Source of the DNA: Singulisphaera sp. GP187
Lineage (GTDB): Bacteria > Planctomycetota > Phycisphaerae > Phycisphaerales > SM1A02
Assembly (NCBI GenBank): GCA_945871445.1
Contig: CAMBWI010000010.1
Location: 1 to 49,838, forward strand
Direction: 5' to 3'
DNA length: 49,838 nucleotides
Part shown: positions 15,787 to 22,578 of the stretch, one piece after another
Layout of the letters: every line of letters begins with the position of its first letter
Numbering within the stretch: position 1 is the stretch's first letter
Position numbers and translations under genes: made by a program
Notes under the pieces: generated by a model
Database searches by the model: none
Told to the model about the DNA's origin: nothing
What the model saw: the letters and a program-made list of their open reading frames with translations, nothing else

Positions 15787-17226
15787 TTAGCCATTCACTG
15801 CTGCGCAGACATACTTCCACGAGATGTATTCCTCGATCCCCCATCGACCGCCTTCGCGGCCGAAGCCGGACCAACCGCGGCCGCCGAATGGCGCATAGGC
15901 ATCGCTGATCACGCCAGTGTTCACACCAACGATCCCGCAGTTGAGTTGTCGACTGACTCTTTGGAGAGCGTTTTGATCGCGTGAAAAAATGTAGCCCGCC
16001 AATCCAAATGGCGTGTCGTTTGCCATTTCGATTGCTTGAGATTCGGTCTCGAACTTTGCGATTGGTGCGAGTGGTCCGAATGTTTCCTCGCGAAAGCACA
16101 GCATTTCAGTTGATGCATTGGCGAGTACTGTCGGCGCAAAGAATCTATCAAGGCATCCTTCGACATGCACAGTTTCGCCTCCAGTAACGATCTTTGCACC
16201 ATGAGACACTGCATCCTTGATTTGATTGCGAATGCGAGTGATTGCTCGGTCATCAATGAGTGGTCCAATACGGACTCCAGCATCTCGACCACGGCCAACT
16301 CGCAGTTCCTTCGCCATCGCAGCAAATTGTGAGACAAATTGTTCATAGACATCTTCCGCAACAATGAAACGATTTGGGCAAACGCATGTCTGTCCTGCGA
16401 CACGAAACTTTCCGTTCACTGCGGCAACAACCGCTGCGGAAACATCCGCATCGGAAAAGACAATGAATGGCGCATGACCGCCGAGTTCCAGTGAAAGTCG
16501 CACAACTTGTTCAGCGGCGGATTTCATCAAGAGTCGTCCAACCGCAGTCGAACCGGTGAAGGACAATTTGCGAACGCGTCCATCAGAAAGCCAGGCTTGC
16601 CCAATCGATGATGGATCACCAGTGATCACATTCACAACGCCAGCAGGAAGTCCAACATCGTGAAGTAACTGCGCAAATGCGAGCGCTGTCAGAGGAGTCA
16701 ACTCGGCTGGCTTGACAACTTGAGTGCATCCAACGGCAAGAGCAGGCGCAGTTTTTCGTGCCAACATCGCAAGCGGAAAATTCCATGGTGTGATCGCACC
16801 GACAATGCCGATTGGTTCTGGAATTGCATTGAGCGCACGATCTGCTCTTCGTGATGGAATCGATTCGCTCTGCAAACGATTCGCCTCGTCTGCAGCTGAA
16901 AGAAAATAATCCGCACCATAATCGACTTCTCCCTGCGCTTCATCGAGTGGCTTTCCACATTCCGCAGTCATAATTTGCGCGAATTCTGTTTTACGCTCTC
17001 GCATCCCTTGTGCGATCAAAGTCAGAAACGAAGCACGCTTGGATGGCGAAAGTGTGCTCCATCCGTGGAACGCATTATCCGCAGCGTTGATCGCATCGAC
17101 TGCCTCCAAAGCGCCGCTTTGAGGGACACGAGCCAATTCCTCCCCCGTCGCAGCATCGCAAACTGCGAAAGTTTTGCCGCTGTGCGCTGATCGCCAATGA
17201 CCGTCGATGAAATTTTGATCTTGCAT
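15787..17226 (-). CDS. NAD(P)-dependent aldehyde dehydrogenase, succinate-semialdehyde dehydrogenase type
   Basis: This 479-residue class I-type aldehyde dehydrogenase oxidises an aldehyde to the acid. Family motifs are AITPWNFPLAMLARKTAPAL, VRKLSFTGSTAVGR, the catalytic-Glu motif LELGGHAPFIVF, the nucleophile Cys in AGQTCVCPNRF, and EETFGPLAPI. The C-terminal PFGGRGWSGFGREGGRWG and IEEYISWKYVC, together with QTCVCPNR, are typical of GabD-like succinate-semialdehyde dehydrogenases. Substrate is therefore likely, not proven, to be succinate semialdehyde. No gabT or other GABA-shunt gene is near. The ATG at 17226 has no Shine-Dalgarno site, but TAGGCT lies exactly six bases upstream. The gene is divergent from the type VII-like locus, with only 31 bp between start codons. 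Confidence 0.92.
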   Translation of the reverse strand: MQDQNFIDGHWRSAHSGKTFAVCDAATGEELARVPQSGALEAVDAINAADNAFHGWSTLSPSKRASFLTLIAQGMRERKTEFAQIMTAECGKPLDEAQGEVDYGADYFLSAADEANRLQSESIPSRRADRALNAIPEPIGIVGAITPWNFPLAMLARKTAPALAVGCTQVVKPAELTPLTALAFAQLLHDVGLPAGVVNVITGDPSSIGQAWLSDGRVRKLSFTGSTAVGRLLMKSAAEQVVRLSLELGGHAPFIVFSDADVSAAVVAAVNGKFRVAGQTCVCPNRFIVAEDVYEQFVSQFAAMAKELRVGRGRDAGVRIGPLIDDRAITRIRNQIKDAVSHGAKIVTGGETVHVEGCLDRFFAPTVLANASTEMLCFREETFGPLAPIAKFETESQAIEMANDTPFGLAGYIFSRDQNALQRVSRQLNCGIVGVNTGVISDAYAPFGGRGWSGFGREGGRWGIEEYISWKYVCAAVNG

Positions 17227-17232
17227 TCGAAC

Positions 17233-17238
17233 AGCCTA
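17233..17238 (-). promoter_or_regulatory. -10-like TAGGCT placed for leaderless aldehyde dehydrogenase mRNA
   Basis: On the minus strand TAGGCT is followed by six bases and the ATG at 17226. It shares the 31-bp divergent region with the opposite-facing box at 17246-17251, so both promoters would be packed back to back. Confidence 0.4.
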
Positions 17239-17245
17239 GCACCGC

Positions 17246-17251
17246 TATACT
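17246..17251 (+). promoter_or_regulatory. -10-like TATACT placed for leaderless WXG100-like mRNA
   Basis: TATACT is followed by six bases and then the ATG at 17258; no Shine-Dalgarno site fits. TTGCAT at 17221-17226 could serve as a poor -35 box with a long 19-base spacer. Confidence 0.5.
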
Positions 17252-17257
17252 TGCTGC

Positions 17258-17530
17258 ATGGCAAAGGCAGTCGTTGATCCAAATGAACTCCGTCGATTTG
17301 CAGCTGATTTGCGCAAGTTCAACCAAGACTTGCAATCGGGTATTTCGACCATCGGCGGACGAATGAATACCCTCGCTCAAACATGGCGCGATCAGGAGCA
17401 GCAGAAATTTGCAGAGGAATTCGATCAGACTTTGAAGGTCTTGCAACGACTCATGAAATCGAGTGAGGAGCACATTCCGTTTCTCATCCGAAAAGCTGAC
17501 CGAATCGACGAATATCTTCAGCAGCGCTGA
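17258..17530 (+). CDS. WXG100-like small helical protein
   Basis: This 90-residue, wholly helical, highly charged protein has Trp43-Arg44-Asp45 at the middle turn (LAQTWRDQEQQKFAEEF). That is the position and size of the WXG100/ESAT-6 fold (about 100 residues, helix-turn-helix with W-x-G); here the Gly is replaced by Asp. There is no signal peptide and no membrane segment, as in type VII secretion substrates. It is the first gene of a four-gene run ending in an EssC-like ATPase, which supports the assignment strongly. The canonical C-terminal YxxxD/E export motif is not obvious: after the Trp turn the helix ends in ADRIDEYLQQR. It may be a substrate or a structural partner. Confidence 0.78.
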   Translation: MAKAVVDPNELRRFAADLRKFNQDLQSGISTIGGRMNTLAQTWRDQEQQKFAEEFDQTLKVLQRLMKSSEEHIPFLIRKADRIDEYLQQR

Positions 17531-17541
17531 ACGGAAATTCA

Positions 17542-18162
17542 ATGGAATCCGGAGCAAATCTTCAAGATTCTCAGACACTGATGGCTACGAAGGCGATGCT
17601 TTTGAAAGCATCGCAAGGATTTGCAACCGCAATTGAAGAAGCCCAGTCAGATGCAGAGCGGTTTGGGAAGTGGCTCAATTCCGAGGGACCCGCCCATTGG
17701 GAGCGACAACGCCGACTTCGGACCGAAAAACTGAACATGGATCGTTCCGCACTCGTTCGAAAGGAAATGCAAATGACCGCCGATGGTCGCCCCCCATCGA
17801 CAGTGGATGAACGCAAAACTGTGCAACGTTCTGAGGAAGCAGTACGACAATCTGAAAATTGCCTTCGACAACTTCGCAAATGGGCAATCGAGTATCAGCG
17901 TGTGCTTGCACAGTTTCGTGCTGGATTTTCGCCACTTGCAACTTATGTTGATCAAACAGTTCCCGCAGCGGTGATTTCCTTAAATCGAATGGCGCAAGCA
18001 ATCGATATGTATCTGAGGACTGCGCCTGTCAAGGTCGATTCAACTTTATCGGCTTTGTTAGACGATGCAGCCCTAAAGACCTCTCCCGAATCCGACTCCA
18101 ACTCCAACGCTTCTATGCGAAGAGGTGGCTCAGATTCACCTTCTGGAGACGGCAAGCAATGA
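17542..18162 (+). CDS. Coiled-coil protein of the type VII-like locus, function unknown
   Basis: This 206-residue hydrophilic protein is not recognised as a named family. Residues about 5-155 are predicted to be mostly helical with long charged heptad-like stretches (for example RSEEAVRQSENCLRQLRKW), consistent with coiled coil. The last 40 residues are Ser/Asp/Gly-rich and probably disordered. There is no signal peptide or membrane helix. It begins 11 bp after the WXG100-like gene and overlaps the next gene by 4 bp (ATGA), so all three are surely one transcript. By position it could be a chaperone, substrate or LXG-like partner, but no such motif is seen. Confidence 0.72.
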   Translation: MESGANLQDSQTLMATKAMLLKASQGFATAIEEAQSDAERFGKWLNSEGPAHWERQRRLRTEKLNMDRSALVRKEMQMTADGRPPSTVDERKTVQRSEEAVRQSENCLRQLRKWAIEYQRVLAQFRAGFSPLATYVDQTVPAAVISLNRMAQAIDMYLRTAPVKVDSTLSALLDDAALKTSPESDSNSNASMRRGGSDSPSGDGKQ

Positions 18163-18377
18163 GTGAAGGAACGAATAAAGCGAAGTTAAAAGACACACTT
18201 CGAACTCTCAATGAACAATGGGCTTCACTGCACGCCCAATGGAGAGATTCCGCAAGCGAGACCATCAATCGAGAAGCAGTCCAGCCTGCAAATGATGCAG
18301 TGCGAGTTGCTATTTTGGCACTCGAACAATTGTCAGAGACGATTTCCAAGGCACGACGCGATTGCGATTCAGGATGA
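18159..18377 (+). CDS. Second, shorter WXG100-like protein
   Basis: The product is 72 residues, hydrophilic and helical, starting at an ATG that overlaps the previous stop. It carries Trp28-Arg29-Asp30 in LHAQWRDSASETINREAV, nearly the same W-R-D turn as the first small protein of the locus (TWRDQEQQKF), followed by a second helix. The resemblance suggests the two are diverged paralogues that could form a heterodimer, as EsxA/EsxB pairs do. At 72 residues it is shorter than a normal WXG100 protein. The assignment rests on the motif, the size and the neighbouring ATPase gene. Confidence 0.65.
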   Translation: MSEGTNKAKLKDTLRTLNEQWASLHAQWRDSASETINREAVQPANDAVRVAILALEQLSETISKARRDCDSG

Positions 18378-18410
18378 ATAGCACCTGCAATTGCTCTGCA
18401 CAATTTCTCT

Positions 18411-18416
18411 TATGAT
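18411..18416 (+). promoter_or_regulatory. -10-like TATGAT placed for leaderless EssC-like mRNA
   Basis: TATGAT is followed by exactly six bases and then the GTG at 18423. The gene lies 45 bp behind the previous one, and no Shine-Dalgarno site is seen, so it may be transcribed separately from the small proteins. Confidence 0.45.
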
Positions 18417-18422
18417 TTAGGT

Positions 18423-21400
18423 GTGACATCATTGATACCTGTTGAAGCAAATTGCCAAGGTCAAGATCTTCCCAATTTGGGCGAGAGAATTTTGCGGACA
18501 CTTCTGACTGCGCCGGCACAACGAATCGAAATGGAGCAGGCCCTAGCGGAATTGCGATTTGAATTACATGACCCAGAAATGAATCGTCACGCAACGGAAT
18601 TGGCGAGTTTGAGTGCAGCTCTGACGCAGCAGCGTGAAACGATAACCACTCGGTGCAACGAGGCGAAGGATTCGTCTTCAAAACGCACGGAACGCCAACG
18701 ATCAAAATTAGATACAAACGAAAAAGTTGGTTTGCTTTCGTTAAGTGATTATCGCGATACTCAAATTGATTCTATAGAGCAAACTACTGAGGAATCGAAA
18801 TGGACAGCTGATGCGATCTATGAATCACTCGAGCCTCAGCCAGGCATAGAGTTCAAACGTGCTCGCAGTGAGATAGATCAGTCCGTGCAAGAGATTATTG
18901 AACAAGTCCAACAAGTCGAAAAACTGCTCCAAAAAGCTCGCATCGGATTGGCACCAATTCCGATGCAAGAAGTCGATTTGTCCCATTCAACTCCACGACC
19001 TCATCTACTTCTCTCAGAACAGTTGGATTGTGCAAAAGTGACGCTCAAGGATTTACGTTGCAAGCCACTCAACATTTTCGCAAGGAATTGGGCGGCACAT
19101 TTGGCCTTGCTTATTCTTCTATCTGCATCATTTTTTGTAGTCATCTTTCTCACGGCAGGTCGGGAAACTACCCAAGATTTTCGAATTTTGATTCTTGCTG
19201 GTCTTGTTATCTGTTTGATCCAAAGTGGTATCTGGATTTGGGCGGGGATTCGATTGAAGCCATCGGCCTTGATCATTGCAACAGTACAATTACGAACACG
19301 AGAAGCGGGGAGAATCGCATTAGAAGCTCTTCAACTCAAGCGCAGCGAACAAGAAAAGGTATTCCTCAATCAGCACCAGAAAGAACATTTGACTGCTCAG
19401 CAAGCGATGAATCCCAAGCGAGTCGCAATCGAGGAATTTTATCGGAAAAAATATTCAGAACTGGTTGAAACTGCGGATCGTTTGCGACGAAATGCTGTCG
19501 CACAATATGAAACAGCAATTATCGAGATCGAACAGGACGCAACGCGCGCATTTGAGAAAGCGCACCAGACAAATGACCTCTCCCTCTTGGAAGAGGAGAA
19601 TCGTCACAAAGGGCGAATGGTGGAAATTGCAGCAGTTCTTTCCATGCGAGAACAAACTTTGCGTTCCCAGTGGAAGCAGTCAAGGGACCAAGTATTTATA
19701 GACACGCAACAAACGATGAACTTGGATCGTAAATTCTTTCCATCTTGGACTGATGATTTATGGGAACAATTTTGTGGGCGGACAACTTCGAGCGGCGCAG
19801 CCAAAATCGGAACTGTGACGGTGACCCTCAACTCTATTCCAGGTGCTTTACCTGTGGACCCAGACTTGGCATGGCCATCTGGTTCTCCCAGAATCATTCA
19901 CGTTCCCATTGCATTGACATTTCCCTCTCGTGCTTCTCTTTTGATCGAAACGAATCAAGAGGGTCGTTCTGTTGGAACCGCCCTATTGCAGGAAACAATA
20001 TTGCAGATCTTGACCGCATTGCCGCCTGGGCAAGCACGCTTTACGATTATTGATCCGGTTGGACTTGGTGAAGGGTTTGCCGCATTTATGCATCTTGCGG
20101 ATGAGGCTGAACATCTTATTGGTGAGAGAATATGGACCGATTCCAGACGCATTGAGCAGAAATTGACTGATCTCTGCGAACATATGGAAACGGTCATACA
20201 GAAATTTCTGCGTAATGAGTTCGCAGATCTTGATCAGTACAACCAACAAGCTGGAGAAATCGCAGAGCCTTACAGATTCCTAGTGATCGCTGATTTTCCG
20301 ACAGGCTTGACAGATATTGCAGCGAAACGACTTGCAAGCATCGTCAATAGCGGAACGCGCTGCGGAGTCTTTACGATCATTCTTCGCGACCTTCGTCAGC
20401 CTCTGCCACCTGAAATCGACATTGCAGATATTCGAAGTCGTTCGCTTTGCGTTCATTGGAAAGAAAATCGTTTCGTCGTATCCGCGGAACCATTTTGTCA
20501 CTTTCCATTCACGCCAGGGTCGATTCCAGAGAGCGAAAAAACGATTTCACTTCTCAAACGGATCGCTTTGACGGCAAAGAATTCCAAGAAAGTCCAAGTT
20601 CCATTTTCTGCGATAGCGCCCAAAGATAATGCTCTTTGGTCAGAGTCCACAGCGCAATCAATCACCATCCCTTTGGGTCGTTCTGGAGCCACGCGATTAC
20701 AAAGTATTACGCTTGGGGTGGGTACAAGTCAGCACGCATTGATCGCAGGAAAAACTGGATCTGGAAAGTCCACTCTCCTGCACGCATTGATCACCAATCT
20801 TGCACTGCGATACAGCCCAGACGAAGCCGAGTTATGGCTTATCGACTTTAAGAAAGGTGTTGAATTCCGTACATATGCCACGAATCGACTGCCGCATGCT
20901 CGCGCAGTTGCAGTTGAAAGTGATCGAGAGTTTGGTCTTTCAGTTCTTCGAGGACTTGATGCCGAACTTCGTCGACGAGGCGAGATTTTTCGGGATCGAT
21001 CTGTGCAAGATCTAGGTGGATATCGCAGAATTGGTGCCAGCGAGAAAATTCCACGCACTCTGCTTATCGTTGACGAATTTCAAGAACTCTTCACCGAAGA
21101 TGACAAGGTTTCGGAGGAATCTGCACTTCTCCTAGATCGTCTTGTACGTCAAGGGCGAGCATTTGGAATACATGTCATTCTTGGCTCGCAAACTCTTGGC
21201 GGCGCATATTCAATCGCTCGTGCCACAATGGGTCAAATGGCTATCCGCATTGCTCTGCAGTGCAATGAGGCTGATTCGCAGCTCATTCTTTCAGACGATA
21301 ATGTTGCAGCACGATTGCTTTCGCGCCCAGGAGAGGCGATCTATAACGACGCAGGCGGTTTGATCGAAGGCAACAATCCATTTCAAGTTGTTTGGCTTCC

Positions 21401-22334
21401 AGATGATGAGCGTGACCAAATTCTTGCGAAGATCCGTAAACGAAATGAAAGCCACCCAACATCTGACCGTCCACAAATGATTGTCTTTGAAGGAAGCGCT
21501 CCAGCGAATCTCGAAACAAATCAAATTCTTCGAGCCGCAAAATTGAAGCGAGATCGTGGCGAAACTTCTGGTCCAGGACTCTTATGGTTTGGAGATGCGA
21601 TATCTATCAAGGATCCCACTGCTGTCATTCTCCGCCGGCAATCTGGAACAAACATCATGCTTGTGGGGCAACGCGAAGACGCAGCGCTAGGAATTTCTGC
21701 AGGAGTTTTGGTCTCACTTGCTGCGCAGTACAAATCCGGTGGATGCCAACTCTTTCTGCTTGATGGAACACCGCCAGATGACGAAAATTTTGGTCGCCTT
21801 GGAGCACTTCAAGAGCGCCTTCAAATTTCTGGTGCTTCAGGAGGTTTGCGAGATGCAAACTCCGTTTTGGAAAAGGTGACTGCCGAACTTCTGCGCCGGC
21901 AGAGTGAACAGAGCTCGCAATCTCCACCGTGCGTCATCCTCGTTCACGCAATCCATCGCTTCAGAACTCTGCGCCGAAATGAAGATGACTTTGGATATTC
22001 ATCTTCTGGCGATGCTCCGCCAACCCCAGATAAATTGCTGGCAACATTGCTTCGCGAAGGTCCTGCGCTTGGAATTCATGTCATGGTGACTTGCGATGGA
22101 GCGACAAACCTTGGTCGATCCTTTGACCGCAATTCGATTCGAGAATTTGAGTGGCGTTTGCTTTTCCAAGTCAGCGCATCAGATTCGAGCACGCTGATTG
22201 ATTCCCCCATCGCAAGTCGACTCGGACCCCAACGCGTGATTCTTCACAGCGAGGAAACTGGTACTCAAGAGAAATTCCGTCCATATGCATGGCCATCGAC
22301 GGATTGGCTCGATCGATTTTTCCCACGCCAATAA
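18423..22334 (+). CDS. EssC/EccC-like FtsK/SpoIIIE-family ATPase of a type VII-like secretion system
   Basis: This 1303-residue membrane-anchored translocase begins with a long hydrophilic coiled-coil region (about 1-220). Two adjacent membrane helices follow (about 224-246 and 252-276), then a second coiled coil (about 285-430), where EssC would have FHA domains only before the helices. Three FtsK-like ATPase modules come next. The first (about 495-700) and third (about 1040-1300) lack a P-loop. The middle one is canonical, with Walker A GKTGSGKST at 776-784 and Walker B LLIVDE at 880-885. Three modules after a paired helix anchor is the architecture of type VII ATPases rather than of DNA-pumping FtsK, and no gamma DNA-binding domain is seen. 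The start is GTG at 18423. It follows two WXG100-like genes. Confidence 0.88.
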   Translation: MTSLIPVEANCQGQDLPNLGERILRTLLTAPAQRIEMEQALAELRFELHDPEMNRHATELASLSAALTQQRETITTRCNEAKDSSSKRTERQRSKLDTNEKVGLLSLSDYRDTQIDSIEQTTEESKWTADAIYESLEPQPGIEFKRARSEIDQSVQEIIEQVQQVEKLLQKARIGLAPIPMQEVDLSHSTPRPHLLLSEQLDCAKVTLKDLRCKPLNIFARNWAAHLALLILLSASFFVVIFLTAGRETTQDFRILILAGLVICLIQSGIWIWAGIRLKPSALIIATVQLRTREAGRIALEALQLKRSEQEKVFLNQHQKEHLTAQQAMNPKRVAIEEFYRKKYSELVETADRLRRNAVAQYETAIIEIEQDATRAFEKAHQTNDLSLLEEENRHKGRMVEIAAVLSMREQTLRSQWKQSRDQVFIDTQQTMNLDRKFFPSWTDDLWEQFCGRTTSSGAAKIGTVTVTLNSIPGALPVDPDLAWPSGSPRIIHVPIALTFPSRASLLIETNQEGRSVGTALLQETILQILTALPPGQARFTIIDPVGLGEGFAAFMHLADEAEHLIGERIWTDSRRIEQKLTDLCEHMETVIQKFLRNEFADLDQYNQQAGEIAEPYRFLVIADFPTGLTDIAAKRLASIVNSGTRCGVFTIILRDLRQPLPPEIDIADIRSRSLCVHWKENRFVVSAEPFCHFPFTPGSIPESEKTISLLKRIALTAKNSKKVQVPFSAIAPKDNALWSESTAQSITIPLGRSGATRLQSITLGVGTSQHALIAGKTGSGKSTLLHALITNLALRYSPDEAELWLIDFKKGVEFRTYATNRLPHARAVAVESDREFGLSVLRGLDAELRRRGEIFRDRSVQDLGGYRRIGASEKIPRTLLIVDEFQELFTEDDKVSEESALLLDRLVRQGRAFGIHVILGSQTLGGAYSIARATMGQMAIRIALQCNEADSQLILSDDNVAARLLSRPGEAIYNDAGGLIEGNNPFQVVWLPDDERDQILAKIRKRNESHPTSDRPQMIVFEGSAPANLETNQILRAAKLKRDRGETSGPGLLWFGDAISIKDPTAVILRRQSGTNIMLVGQREDAALGISAGVLVSLAAQYKSGGCQLFLLDGTPPDDENFGRLGALQERLQISGASGGLRDANSVLEKVTAELLRRQSEQSSQSPPCVILVHAIHRFRTLRRNEDDFGYSSSGDAPPTPDKLLATLLREGPALGIHVMVTCDGATNLGRSFDRNSIREFEWRLLFQVSASDSSTLIDSPIASRLGPQRVILHSEETGTQEKFRPYAWPSTDWLDRFFPRQ

Positions 22335-22410
22335 TTGAGTATGCGGGATTGTTCAATCAAGAACCAAGAATTGAATGGACTTCGCAGTACGGACAAACGC
22401 ATCTCTGCGC

Positions 22411-22416
22411 TATCAT
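22411..22416 (+). promoter_or_regulatory. -10-like TATCAT before tRNA-Val(TAC)
   Basis: TATCAT ends nine bases before the mature tRNA. The same hexamer occurs at almost the same distance before tRNA-Arg(ACG) (42488-42493). No good -35 box is evident here. Confidence 0.4.
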
Positions 22417-22425
22417 CCATTCTTC

Positions 22426-22499
22426 GGGCGCTTAGCTCAGCTGGCTAGAGCACTGCCCTTACATGGCAGGTGTCACAGGTTCGAATCCTGTAGCGCTCA
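22426..22499 (+). tRNA. tRNA-Val(TAC)
   Basis: A 74-base cloverleaf. The acceptor stem is GGGCGCT/AGCGCTC with one G-T pair, and the discriminator base is A. The D arm is GCTC/GAGC. The anticodon stem is CTGCC/GGCAG with loop CTTACAT, giving anticodon TAC (valine). The T arm is ACAGG/CCTGT with loop TTCGAAT. CCA is not encoded. A long open frame runs through the tRNA into the FlgI-like gene, but it is not real there. Confidence 0.97.
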
Positions 22500-22578
22500 T
22501 TTGTTTTATTTGGTCCTTCTGTTGCCTTTTTCTGCCTCAGACTTTTCAGATTCAATCGTCTTTGCTTCGAGCCTATTC

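Noticed and set aside
17226-22425. Genomic island integrated at tRNA-Val(TAC) carrying the type VII-like locus
   Set aside because: The tRNA lies next to the locus, but there is no integrase, no duplicated tRNA 3' end on the other side, and no clear compositional break.
22375-22578. Open frame continuous with the FlgI-like gene that reads through tRNA-Val(TAC)
   Set aside because: The frame crosses a perfect tRNA cloverleaf. The ATG at 22579 begins a textbook lipoprotein signal sequence, so the upstream part is not coding.
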